Program-made: the position numbers and the translations under genes
Source: Muribaculaceae bacterium
GTDB lineage: Bacteria; Bacteroidota; Bacteroidia; Bacteroidales; Muribaculaceae
Assembly (NCBI GenBank): GCA_014867205.1
Contig: WGUO01000020.1
Span: forward strand, 1 to 64,000
Direction: 5' to 3'
Length of the DNA stretch: 64,000 nt
The notes under the pieces: model-generated
What the model saw: only the letters and a program-made list of their open reading frames with translations
What the model was told of the DNA's origin: nothing
Database searches by the model: none
Shown here: in pieces, positions 1 through 8,435 of the stretch
How positions within the stretch are numbered: the first letter of the stretch is position 1
How the letters are laid out: every line of letters starts with the position of its first letter

Positions 1-56
1 ACCTTATCACGCCGATGGTACTGCGAAAGCGGAAGAGTAGGTAATCGCCACCTTGT
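1..56 (+). rRNA. rrf: 5S ribosomal RNA, 3' end (partial)
   Basis: The first bases read GCCGATGGTACTGCG, then GGAAGAGTAGGTAATCGCCA, which matches the conserved 3' half of bacterial 5S rRNA (loop E/helix IV and the closing helix). The 5' part lies outside the window. A strong rho-independent terminator follows at once, as expected for the end of an rrn operon. The exact 3' end is uncertain by a few bases. Confidence 0.85.
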
Positions 57-57
57 A

Positions 58-90
58 AAAGACCTGACTGATGTCAGGTCTTTTTTTTTG
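58..90 (+). terminator. rrn operon terminator
   Basis: AAGACCTGAC, a short loop, then GTCAGGTCTT followed by a run of nine T. This is a classic intrinsic terminator directly after the 5S rRNA end. Confidence 0.9.
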
Positions 91-129
91 CCTGTACCTT
101 ATCCCGCCGCTGATCATTGTGTGCACGGG

Positions 130-305
130 GAAAGCCTCCTCGTATGGACGCACGTTGCTTCCCCTTGGTTGCAAAACTGGACATGGGACGGCGAGCTGGA
201 CAGTTCCTTTGCTCCCTGCAGTCGCAACACTCAACATGGGACGGCGACCTGGCCAGTTCCTTTGCTCCCTGCGGTCGCAACACTCAACATGGGACGACAC
301 CTGGG
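130..305. repeat. 53-bp tandem repeat, two full copies plus degenerate flanks
   Basis: Two nearly identical 53-bp units start at 181 and 234 with ACATGGGACGGCGA and share TTTGCTCCCTGC, GTCGCAACACTCA. A third, decayed unit starts at 287, and a decayed partial unit precedes 181. The core (TTGCT, CAGTCGCAACACTC, ACATGGGA) recurs alone at about 20950-20983, so this is a dispersed repeat family. Small open frames here in several frames are products of the repeat and are not called as genes. Confidence 0.8.
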
Positions 306-363
306 CTGCTCCTTTGATCCACAGGTCTCAGGCGCTCCGCTTAGGTGTTGTGTTCCTATTACT

Positions 364-438
364 CCGTATCATGGATCCGTCATGGCTCCGTATCACGGCT
401 CCGTCATGGCTCTGGATCATGACTCATTATCATGGCTC
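364..438. repeat. 24-bp tandem repeat
   Basis: Two 24-bp units (364-387 and 388-411) begin CCGTATCA and end CCGTCATGGCT, followed by a diverged copy to about 438. The stretch is non-coding and precedes the promoter of the next gene. The rest of 300-460 shows nothing recognisable. Confidence 0.65.
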
Positions 439-462
439 CGTCATGGCCGCGTGTGAGTGTAG

Positions 463-494
463 TTTGGTTTTGTCGTGGATTTTAGTTAACTTTG
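463..494 (+). promoter_or_regulatory. promoter of the DUF2723 gene
   Basis: TTTG (463-466), a 20-bp gap, then TAACTTTG (487-494) exactly fits the Bacteroidetes housekeeping promoter TTTG-N19-21-TAnnTTTG. It predicts a leader of roughly 110 nt before the ATG at 612. Confidence 0.7.
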
Positions 495-611
495 CAAATT
501 CTAATGGAGTGTTGCTATTGCGCTCTCGATTATTGCGCTCTAACACGCGATTTTTATCTTTGGCAATATCATGTCTTAGATTAAATTTTATTAGACGATA
601 ATCTGTCTTGA

Positions 612-3600
612 ATGATAACACGTAAGTATAATCTGATCAATAATGTCACCGGGTGGATAGTGTTTGCAATCGCACTCGTGACCTATTGGCTCACCCTTGA
701 GCCAACCGCGTCTTATTGGGACTGCGGCGAGTTTATTATCCAGGCTGACAAGCTTGAGGTTGGTCATCCGCCGGGCAACCCTATCTTTATGCTTACGGCT
801 CGTTTCTTCGCGAATTTCGCTCCTGACGCCGGCAGTGTGTCGCTGATGGTCAATGCCATGAGCGGTCTTCTCAGTGCGTTTACTATCCTGCTGCTCTTCT
901 GGACTATCACGCACCTTGTGCGCCGTCTGGTTGTTCGTGACAATATGACCCAGGAACTATCGCTGACTAAGTATCTGGTCATCATTGGCTCAGGTGTAGT
1001 CGGCGCTCTTGCCTACACATGGAGTGACACATTCTGGTTCTCGGCAGTAGAGGGAGAGGTCTATGCCTTCTCGTCATTCTGCACAGCATTGGTCTTCTGG
1101 CTGATACTGAAATGGGAGAACCGGGCTGATAATCCTGATTCAGACCGTTACCTGATTCTGATTGCCTATGTGATCGGAGTGAGCATAGCCGTGCATCTTC
1201 TCAACCTTCTCTGTATCCCTGCAATCGTGCTGGTGTTCGCATACAGGAAGTGGAAAGACATGAACCTGACCAAGTCGCTCATAGCGCTTGTATTGTCGTT
1301 TGTGATCGTGGGTCTTGTGCTGTTCGGACTCGTACCGGGCTTTATCAAGATGGCGCAGCGCTTCGAGCTTTTCTTTGTAAACGGTTTGCATATGAGTTTC
1401 AACAGCGGAGCACTGGCTTATGCGTTTGTTACGGCGGCAGTCTTCCTCTGGGCCATATTCGCGATCCGTTCGCAGCGTTCAGCGCTGATGATCAAGATAT
1501 CCTTCTTTCTGGCTGTTCTTTTAAGCGGCATGCTCTTTATCGGCAGCGGCTGGTGGATAGGCTGGGTGCTTATGGCAGGCGTTGCGGCTGCGCTCTTCTC
1601 GAACCTCTACAATAAGATTTCGCTCCGCGTGCTCAATGTAGTGATGTGGAGCATTGCCGTGATATTCGTGGGATATTCGAGTTATGCGCTTATACTGATA
1701 CGCTCGAGTGCCGACACGCCGATGAACCAGAACTCCCCCGATAATGTATTCGACCTTGCCACATACCTCAACCGTGAGCAATATGGCGAGAATCCGTTGC
1801 TATATGGCGAGACAATAAACTCGGGCCAGTACAAGAGGGTGAAGAGTACCACGACCGACACAGTGACATATTACGAGGATGGCTCGCCGGTGCTGATGAC
1901 AGTCCCCAACTACGAGGCTGTTGTCAATCCCGGCAAACCCATATATGCCAAGGGCGTCAAAGGCGCTGTGCCCAAATCGGAATATGGATTCCTGAACCAG
2001 GGTGAGATAGCCGACAACGCCTCACTGGCAAACCGTGACGGTGACTACTATGTGAAACGAGACTATAAGCCGGAGGCAAAGCTCAATCCTGAGCTTGACA
2101 TGTTCTTCCCCCGCATCTACAGCCGCATGCACCGCGCGGCCTACGGCAACTGGGTAACGCTCGACACAACTCCGTCGAACCTGAAGGAACTCTATGCGCT
2201 CGACGAGGCTACCGGACAGAAAGTGCCGGAGGTTGACTTCAACGGCGAGCCGTTCGTCAATCCTGTGTCAGGCGTGGTAAGTTATCCGCAGAAGATTGCC
2301 TACAGGCCGACATACGCCCAGAATCTTGCCTACTTCTTCAACTACCAGTTGATCCATATGTACATGAGATACTTCATGTGGAACTTCGCCGGGCGTCAGA
2401 ACGATGTGCTGAACCAGCAGGGTGAACTTGATGCCGGCAACTGGATTTCGGGCATACCCTTCATCGACAACGCCAGGCTCGGCGACCAGTCACTGCTTCC
2501 CGATGATCTTGGCAAGAACAACCCGGGCCACAACACGTTCTACATGCTGCCGCTCATTCTCGGTCTGATCGGCCTGATATGGCAGGCGTTCGCCGGCAAG
2601 CGAGGCATCGAGCAGTTCTGGGTGGTGTTCTTCCTCTTCTTCATGACAGGCATCGCGATTGTGCTCTACCTTAACCAGCCTCCGATGCAGCCGCGTGAGC
2701 GTGACTATGCATTCGCAGGTTCGTTCTATGCCTATGCCATATGGATAGGCATGGGAGTGGCCGGACTCTGGCAGGCAATAATGTGGATCATGGGCCGCAA
2801 GGAGCGTGGTGATGTCAAGAGCGTAGACGAGCAGAATAAGGAAAGCGAGAAGACCGGAGTATCGGCCGACGAGCTTTGGGAGCAAAACCCGGACCTGACC
2901 GACGCCGACGACAAGCATAGCAGAAACTCACTGTACGCAGCGGCAGCCGCAGTAGTGCTCGGGCTGGTGATACCGGTTCAGATGGTCAGCCAGACATGGG
3001 ACGATCATGACCGCAGCGGCAGGACAGCCGCCCGCGACTTCGCCATCAACTATCTGGAGAGTCTCGAGCCAAACGCGATAGTGTTCTGTAACGGCGATAA
3101 CGACACCTTCCCGCTCTGGTATGCCCAGGAGGTCGAGGGCGTTCGTCCCGACGTAAAGATTGTGAACCTGAGTTATCTGGCCTCTGACTGGTACGCCAAC
3201 CAGATGCGCAAGCAGACCTACGACGCCAAGCCGATAGACTTCACAGCGACGTCGGCCAACATAGCCTACGGCAATCTTGACGTGGTTCTTCCCGGCACCG
3301 ACACCGCCCCGGCCGACCTGATGGAGAGCCTGCGGTTCATATATAATGGCGGAGGCCGCGACAACAGTTACGGCTATGCGATGCTGCCGTCGAGTGTCGT
3401 GAGCATTCCGGTCGACAAGGAGGCATGCGTCAAGCGCGGCCTTGTCGCACCGCAGGACACCGCGGAACTTGTCAACGAGATAGTGATAGACCTTGGCAAC
3501 GCCCCCTCGGTACGCGGCAAGGGATATGTAAGTCTGAGCGAGTTGCTGATGCTCGACATCATCGCCACCAATGCCGCCAACGGCTGGCCGCGTCCGATAT

Positions 3601-4604
3601 ACTGGTGCATGACCGTAGGCGATGAGTACCACCTTGGACTGAGCAACTATATGCGTGGTGTCGGCATGACACACCAGCTTGTGCCGACAATGCAGGAGGG
3701 ACTTCCGGCCCGCGTGGACCGTGCCTACGATGTGGTTAAGAAATACAGATGGGGAGGCGCCGACAATGCGAAAGCCCCCTACTATGACGAGACCGCACGG
3801 CGAATGCTCATATCGACACGGACCTCAATGCTCGACGTTGCGAGCGAGTTGCTCTACGAGGGCGACCTGCTCGAGCAGGCCGGCAAGAAGGCAGAGGCAC
3901 GTGAGAAATTCCTGAAGGCCAAGGAGGTCACCGACCTCATGGACAGCAAGTTGCTCGAGAGTACGTCGCCCTACAGCGTCTCGAACGCACTGATGGTTCC
4001 CGACCTTTATGCGCGTCTCGGCAAGCGTCTCGGCGACAAGAAGGCCACGGCCAAGGCCAACGCGATGCTCGAGAAGACCATGGAGCGCATGGCGCAGTAT
4101 CTTGCATACAACCGCGAGATCAGCATGAAGTTCGGTAACGCTCCGCTCACGCTCGAGTCACGCGCGATGCCCTATCAGTTCCACAGGTTCATCGAGATAT
4201 ACACCGAGAATGGCGGCGACATCAGGAAGGTCAACTCAATACTGGCCAAGACCGGTTATACAGTTGAGGAACTTAAACGTCAGTATGACTATGCCTATGG
4301 TTCAGGCGGCGTACAGGGCGGCGACGTCGCCACCGCAAACGAATACGTAAGCGAGGAGGACCTGATACGTGAGCTCAGCGATGCCGCCAAGACTGTGAAC
4401 AGCCTTTCGTCCATGAGTCCGGAGGAATATGCGAGCCAGCCCGAGGAGTACAGGTATATCGACTCGATATATGCCGAGGCCTACCGCCAGTATGCCGAGC
4501 AGATCGACGAGGCGAAACTCAAGGCAAATCCCGAGATTGGCAAAGTCGATATGGGGCGTAGCAACAGGCTGTATCAGGAATATTCCGCAAAACATCCGCA
4601 ATAA
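612..4604 (+). CDS. DUF2723 / GT117-family multi-pass membrane protein
   Basis: A large (1330 aa) GT-C-like membrane protein of the DUF2723 family, found widely in Bacteroidetes and thought to be a glycosyltransferase that modifies exported proteins or glycans at the inner membrane. The N-terminal hallmark YWDCGEF lies at residues 35-41 and EVGHPPGNP at 49-57, followed by about a dozen hydrophobic segments to around residue 750. A soluble C-terminal half carries FCNGDNDTFPLWYAQE and a helical, TPR-like end. The start at 612 follows a good promoter (463-494). It is the first gene after the rRNA operon. The sugar donor and acceptor cannot be read from the sequence. Family assignment is firm, activity is inference. 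Confidence 0.9.
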   Translation: MITRKYNLINNVTGWIVFAIALVTYWLTLEPTASYWDCGEFIIQADKLEVGHPPGNPIFMLTARFFANFAPDAGSVSLMVNAMSGLLSAFTILLLFWTITHLVRRLVVRDNMTQELSLTKYLVIIGSGVVGALAYTWSDTFWFSAVEGEVYAFSSFCTALVFWLILKWENRADNPDSDRYLILIAYVIGVSIAVHLLNLLCIPAIVLVFAYRKWKDMNLTKSLIALVLSFVIVGLVLFGLVPGFIKMAQRFELFFVNGLHMSFNSGALAYAFVTAAVFLWAIFAIRSQRSALMIKISFFLAVLLSGMLFIGSGWWIGWVLMAGVAAALFSNLYNKISLRVLNVVMWSIAVIFVGYSSYALILIRSSADTPMNQNSPDNVFDLATYLNREQYGENPLLYGETINSGQYKRVKSTTTDTVTYYEDGSPVLMTVPNYEAVVNPGKPIYAKGVKGAVPKSEYGFLNQGEIADNASLANRDGDYYVKRDYKPEAKLNPELDMFFPRIYSRMHRAAYGNWVTLDTTPSNLKELYALDEATGQKVPEVDFNGEPFVNPVSGVVSYPQKIAYRPTYAQNLAYFFNYQLIHMYMRYFMWNFAGRQNDVLNQQGELDAGNWISGIPFIDNARLGDQSLLPDDLGKNNPGHNTFYMLPLILGLIGLIWQAFAGKRGIEQFWVVFFLFFMTGIAIVLYLNQPPMQPRERDYAFAGSFYAYAIWIGMGVAGLWQAIMWIMGRKERGDVKSVDEQNKESEKTGVSADELWEQNPDLTDADDKHSRNSLYAAAAAVVLGLVIPVQMVSQTWDDHDRSGRTAARDFAINYLESLEPNAIVFCNGDNDTFPLWYAQEVEGVRPDVKIVNLSYLASDWYANQMRKQTYDAKPIDFTATSANIAYGNLDVVLPGTDTAPADLMESLRFIYNGGGRDNSYGYAMLPSSVVSIPVDKEACVKRGLVAPQDTAELVNEIVIDLGNAPSVRGKGYVSLSELLMLDIIATNAANGWPRPIYWCMTVGDEYHLGLSNYMRGVGMTHQLVPTMQEGLPARVDRAYDVVKKYRWGGADNAKAPYYDETARRMLISTRTSMLDVASELLYEGDLLEQAGKKAEAREKFLKAKEVTDLMDSKLLESTSPYSVSNALMVPDLYARLGKRLGDKKATAKANAMLEKTMERMAQYLAYNREISMKFGNAPLTLESRAMPYQFHRFIEIYTENGGDIRKVNSILAKTGYTVEELKRQYDYAYGSGGVQGGDVATANEYVSEEDLIRELSDAAKTVNSLSSMSPEEYASQPEEYRYIDSIYAEAYRQYAEQIDEAKLKANPEIGKVDMGRSNRLYQEYSAKHPQ

Positions 4605-4611
4605 AGCAATA

Positions 4612-4647
4612 CCGGGGTGCCTGAGCCTGCCGGGCCAGACACCCCGG
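4612..4647 (+). terminator. hairpin between DUF2723 gene and deacetylase
   Basis: Perfect 8-bp arms CCGGGGTG and CACCCCGG around a GC-rich 20-base loop. There is no T-run, so it may be an attenuator or an mRNA-stabilising hairpin rather than a full terminator. Confidence 0.4.
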
Positions 4648-4657
4648 ACTGCAGCCC

Positions 4658-5398
4658 TTGAATCAGACAGACATGAAGATAAGCGGGATAGAAAGAACCT
4701 TTCTTCGCATAGTCGGCCCATGGATAGAATCCCCTCCGAAGTTCTTCAGGAAGACCTTTCTGCGTGGAGTCTTCCGTATTAAGGACAAGGGGGGAGGCAA
4801 GACGGTGTACCTGACGTTTGACGACGGACCGATACCGGAATGCACACCATGGCTTCTCGACGTGCTCGACAGGTATGGAATCAAGGCGACATTCTTCATG
4901 GTCGGTGACAACGTCCGCAAATATCCCGAGCTCTATGCCGAAGTGCTGAGACGCGGACACAGGGTTGGAAACCATACGATGCACCACCTCGACGGCTCTC
5001 GTCATCTGACCCGGAAATATGTCAGGGATGTTAGAGAGGCCGCGAAATACATAGAGAGTGACCTGCTCCGGCCCCCTCACGGGTGGATGCGGTTCAGCCA
5101 GAAGGAGATGCTGGCCCGCGACTTCCGAATCATCATGTATGATCTGGTGACACGCGACTACAGTTGCTATGTCGACGCGGCTAAGGTTTACGAGAACGTG
5201 CGACGCTATTCGCGTCCGGGGTCGATAATAGTATTCCATGACTCACTGAAGAGCCGCGACAAGCTGGAATATGCGCTGCCCCGCAGCATCGAATGGCTTC
5301 TGGCCGAGGGTTACGAATTCAGGCTCATACCGGGTAAGAAAGATCTCCCCGATATGAAAAAAAGAAAGAAAAATGAAAGAGACACACACGATCACTGA
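4658..5398 (+). CDS. polysaccharide deacetylase family protein (NodB homology domain)
   Basis: A 246-aa carbohydrate-esterase-4-type protein. The NodB signatures are all present: TFDDGP at 53-58 (catalytic base and metal Asp), NHTMHH with H106 and H110 as metal ligands, RPPHG at 138-142, and HDS at 194-196. Such enzymes remove N-acetyl groups from cell-wall or capsule sugars. No signal peptide is evident; an internal Met (MKISG, residue 6) could be the true start. The last 26 bases overlap the next gene, suggesting translational coupling with the epimerase. The substrate is unknown. Confidence 0.88.
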   Translation: MNQTDMKISGIERTFLRIVGPWIESPPKFFRKTFLRGVFRIKDKGGGKTVYLTFDDGPIPECTPWLLDVLDRYGIKATFFMVGDNVRKYPELYAEVLRRGHRVGNHTMHHLDGSRHLTRKYVRDVREAAKYIESDLLRPPHGWMRFSQKEMLARDFRIIMYDLVTRDYSCYVDAAKVYENVRRYSRPGSIIVFHDSLKSRDKLEYALPRSIEWLLAEGYEFRLIPGKKDLPDMKKRKKNERDTHDH

Positions 5399-6446
5399 CA
5401 ATAGCGGGACTCCAGTCAGAACCGGAGATGACGAAGGCATGGGGCTACGGGTGCTGGTGGTCGGTGCCGGAGGTTTCGTAGGGGGCTATATGATTGAGGA
5501 AGGCCTACGTCGCGGCTATGAGGTGTGGGCAGGAGTGCGCAAGAGCACCCGACGTGACCGGTTCGCGGACCCCCGAATCCATTTCATCAAATTCGACTTT
5601 GATGATCCGTCATCGCTGGCCCAGACCATGAATGAGGCACTTCCCGAGGGTAGATGGGACTACATCATATATAACCTCGGAGCCACGAAGGTGACGCGTT
5701 ATTCAGATTTCAACCGCATCAACTACGACTATTTACGATATTTTACCGGTGCGCTGCACCAGACGGGCAAGATTCCGCGCAAACTGTTGCTGATGAGCAG
5801 CCTGTCGGTACTCGGGCCGCGCGGCGAGAAAAACTATGAGCCATTGACCGAGGATATGGTCCCGCAGCCCAACACCCGATACGGAGCGTCAAAACTGAAG
5901 GCTGAGGTATGGCTCGCGACAGCCGGCATCCCATACGTGATATTCCGTGCCACCGGGGTCTATGGGCCCTGGGATCACGACTACTTCCTGATGATCGAGT
6001 CAATCCGAAAGGGATTTGACTTCGGCGTCGGATACCGCAGGCAGATGCTTACCTTCATCTACGCGGCCGACCTGGCCCGGGCGGCCTACGATGCGCTCGC
6101 GCATGCGCCGGCCGGAGAGACCTACCACATAGCCGAGCCACGCGGATATAGCCAGAAAGAGTTCAGGCAACTTGTGATGAAGACGCTCGGGAAACATTTT
6201 GTGCTTCCGGTGCGGCTCCCGTTGTGGATAGCCCGAGCGGCATGTGCCGTAGCCGAGAAGATAGGCGTGGTCAGAGGCAAGCCCTCAACGCTCAACAGCG
6301 ACAAGTTCCGGATAATGCGACAGCGGAACTGGAACTGCTCGGCTGCCAAGGCGCGCAGGGATTTCGGATTCGAGGCATCGACTCCGCTTGAGTCGGGACT
6401 CAGGCAGAGTGTCGAATGGTATAGGCAGGAGGGCTGGCTCAAATAG
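5373..6446 (+). CDS. NAD-dependent epimerase/dehydratase (extended SDR)
   Basis: A 357-aa Rossmann-fold nucleotide-sugar or sterol-type SDR. The glycine motif GAGGFVGG lies at 31-38, and the active-site YxxxK is Y170/K174 (YGASK). The N-terminal 22 residues are polar and precede the Rossmann strand; the Met at residue 23 (base 5439, MGLRVLVVGAGG) is a likely alternative start and would remove the 26-bp overlap with the deacetylase. It is in one strand-run with the deacetylase and the DUF4271 gene. The substrate cannot be told from sequence. Confidence 0.85.
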   Translation: MKETHTITDNSGTPVRTGDDEGMGLRVLVVGAGGFVGGYMIEEGLRRGYEVWAGVRKSTRRDRFADPRIHFIKFDFDDPSSLAQTMNEALPEGRWDYIIYNLGATKVTRYSDFNRINYDYLRYFTGALHQTGKIPRKLLLMSSLSVLGPRGEKNYEPLTEDMVPQPNTRYGASKLKAEVWLATAGIPYVIFRATGVYGPWDHDYFLMIESIRKGFDFGVGYRRQMLTFIYAADLARAAYDALAHAPAGETYHIAEPRGYSQKEFRQLVMKTLGKHFVLPVRLPLWIARAACAVAEKIGVVRGKPSTLNSDKFRIMRQRNWNCSAAKARRDFGFEASTPLESGLRQSVEWYRQEGWLK

Positions 6447-6477
6447 ATGAGCGAGTCATAACAGAGAAAGAAGCGAC

Positions 6478-7542
6478 ATGCAGATGCAGGATTCGATACA
6501 GACCACAACCAGGACAGTCTGGCAGAGCGAGAACGATATCGTCATACCGGTGACGGTCGAGGAGCCTGCGGCCGAGCGGAGTGTCCGTAAGGAAGCCGTT
6601 ACGGTCAAGGCCGTAAGACAGATGCGCCCGGCAGTAAAGGCGCATTACGGCGTGCCGCGACTTCTGTCGTACCCATACGTCGGAGAGGAGAGTACTGCCG
6701 TAAGCGGCGCCGACGCGTCGGCCGCGGCCACTGACAGCATTCCGACCGACAGCATAGTGGCCGACAGTGTCGCAGCGCCTGTGCCGGGCGAGGTGCGAGA
6801 GGGGATAGTGCTGATAAACCCCGCGAGCAAATATCTGCGCGAGGAGGCAAAGCCTGCTGCAGAGCCATTGGGCGGAGGAATGTCATGGATATATCTGGCT
6901 CTCGCAGCCCTGTTCTGTATAATAGGAATAAAGTTCAAGAGTAACGCGCGCTACATGAAGGCCCTTGTCAGTGACCTGACCGACACAAGGATACGCCATA
7001 ATGCATTCGACGAGACAGTAAAGGAGACATCGCTTCTGGTGCTTCTGAACATCATGTGGGCGGCGTGCGCGGGAGTTCTGCTCTGGCAGCTGGTCTACCT
7101 GACCGTGCCGCACTCCGTGACATCAAGCATAAGCGTGCCCGACCGGCCAGCCGAGGGGATCGGCCTATGCATGGGAGTTGCTGCGGTCTATATGGTGGTG
7201 ATGATGCTGGCCTACTGGGTGGTCGGCAGTGTCTTTTCCGACCGCAGCCACACTCGGCTCTGGATCAAGGGAGCGGCTGCCTCGACAGGTCTTGAGACCT
7301 TCCTGCTCTTCCCCGTGGCATTGCTGTCACTGACCTATCCGGAGTGGCGCCTGACGCTGCTCTGCATAGCCGGCGGAGTCTTCGCAGTGGGAAAAATCGT
7401 GTTCTTATACAAAGGATTTCGAATTTTTTTCACTCAAATTTCTTCGTGGATGCTTTTTTTGTACTACCTTTGCAGTTTAGAAATTGTACCCCTAATATTG
7501 ACCTACGTCGCGGCAGTCGCCGCGTGCACCCTGTGGCTATGA
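6478..7542 (+). CDS. DUF4271 family membrane protein
   Basis: A 354-aa protein with a polar, Ala/Asp-rich N-terminal 130 residues followed by about seven hydrophobic segments, first near WIYLALAALFCIIGIKF, later including a loop with FRIFFTQISSW. This layout fits DUF4271, a Bacteroidetes membrane family that is regularly encoded just upstream of uroporphyrinogen-III synthase, as here (30 bp to the next gene). Its function is unknown. The 3' end is markedly AT-rich and holds a probable promoter for hemD. Confidence 0.75.
   Translation: MQMQDSIQTTTRTVWQSENDIVIPVTVEEPAAERSVRKEAVTVKAVRQMRPAVKAHYGVPRLLSYPYVGEESTAVSGADASAAATDSIPTDSIVADSVAAPVPGEVREGIVLINPASKYLREEAKPAAEPLGGGMSWIYLALAALFCIIGIKFKSNARYMKALVSDLTDTRIRHNAFDETVKETSLLVLLNIMWAACAGVLLWQLVYLTVPHSVTSSISVPDRPAEGIGLCMGVAAVYMVVMMLAYWVVGSVFSDRSHTRLWIKGAAASTGLETFLLFPVALLSLTYPEWRLTLLCIAGGVFAVGKIVFLYKGFRIFFTQISSWMLFLYYLCSLEIVPLILTYVAAVAACTLWL
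7465..7472 (+). promoter_or_regulatory. possible internal promoter of hemD (-7 element)
   Basis: TACCTTTG fits TAnnTTTG and sits in an AT-rich dip inside the 3' end of the DUF4271 gene, about 100 bp before the hemD start. The upstream -33 match is poor (TTTC near 7439). Confidence 0.35.
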
Positions 7543-7572
7543 AACACGGCGTAGTATTTAATAAGGAAACAC

Positions 7573-8337
7573 ATGAATATAAAGAAGATACTTGTTTCTC
7601 AACCCAAGCCTTCAGGAGATAAGTCTCCCTACTATGACATAGCGAACAAATATGGCGTGGAGATGGTGTTCCGTCCGTTCATCAAAACCGAGGGCCTCAC
7701 CGCCAAGGAGTTCAGGCAGTCGAAGATCAATCTGGCCGACTACACGGGAGTAATCTTCACCTCGAAGGCCGCCATTGACAACTTTTTCCGTCTTTGCGAG
7801 GAGATGCGTGTCAAGATACCCGACACGATGCGTTATTTCTGCACCACCGAGGCCATAGCGCTCTATCTTCAGAAATACATAGTCTACCGCAAGCGTAAGA
7901 TATCATTCGGGGCCACGGGCAAACTCAATGACCCAGCGCTTCTCGCCGCCCTCGACAAGAACAACAAGGAGAAACTGCTCTTCCCGGTGTCAGATGTCCA
8001 CAAAGAGGACATGTCGGTGCTTGAGGCACATCATCTCGACGTGACGAAGGCTGTGATGTTCCGCACGGTCAGCAACGACTTCCAGCCAGGCGAGACACTT
8101 GACTACGACGTGCTTCTGTTCTTCAGCCCGGCCGGTATAGAGTCGCTCAAGAAAAATTTCCCCGACTTCAAGCAGGATCGCGACCACATCTATCTCGGTG
8201 CGTTCGGCCCGACGGCAGTCAAGGCCATAGAGGATGCCGGGCTGCGTGTGGACATAGACGCCCCCAACGCGCGTCACCGCTCGATGACAGGCGCACTCGA
8301 CGAGTTTCTCGCCGGGATGCAGGAGAAGGAAAAGTAA
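7573..8337 (+). CDS. hemD: uroporphyrinogen-III synthase
   Basis: A 254-aa protein starting MNIKKILVSQPKPSGDKSPY, typical of the diverged HemD of Bacteroidetes. It cyclises hydroxymethylbilane with ring-D inversion to make uroporphyrinogen III in the haem/sirohaem pathway. Features that fit the two-domain HemD fold are ITGVIFTSKAAIDNFF-like text near residues 60-75 (GVIFTSKAAIDNFF) and LLFFSPAGIESL near 180, with the TAVKAIEDAGL helix near the C-terminus. The catalytic residues of this family are poorly conserved, so the call rests on overall pattern and the conserved DUF4271 neighbour. Confidence 0.85.
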   Translation: MNIKKILVSQPKPSGDKSPYYDIANKYGVEMVFRPFIKTEGLTAKEFRQSKINLADYTGVIFTSKAAIDNFFRLCEEMRVKIPDTMRYFCTTEAIALYLQKYIVYRKRKISFGATGKLNDPALLAALDKNNKEKLLFPVSDVHKEDMSVLEAHHLDVTKAVMFRTVSNDFQPGETLDYDVLLFFSPAGIESLKKNFPDFKQDRDHIYLGAFGPTAVKAIEDAGLRVDIDAPNARHRSMTGALDEFLAGMQEKEK

Positions 8338-8360
8338 ACAGACCACAGGAATAACAAGCA

Positions 8361-8392
8361 GACAGGCTGCCGGTATAGGCCGGCGGCCTGTC
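8361..8392 (+). terminator. hairpin after hemD
   Basis: 13-bp arms GACAGGCTGCCGG and CCGGCGGCCTGTC (one G-U pair) with a 6-base loop. No clear T-run follows. It probably ends the hemD transcript. Confidence 0.6.
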
Positions 8393-8435
8393 ATAATATA
8401 GGAATCCATAATAATCCATAAAAGTCCACGAATCC

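Noticed and set aside
71..601. Overlapping small open frames after the 5S rRNA
   Set aside because: They translate tandem repeats in several frames and lack plausible starts.
2928..3674. 248-aa open frame antisense to the DUF2723 gene
   Set aside because: No recognisable domain, and the plus-strand frame is intact and conserved.
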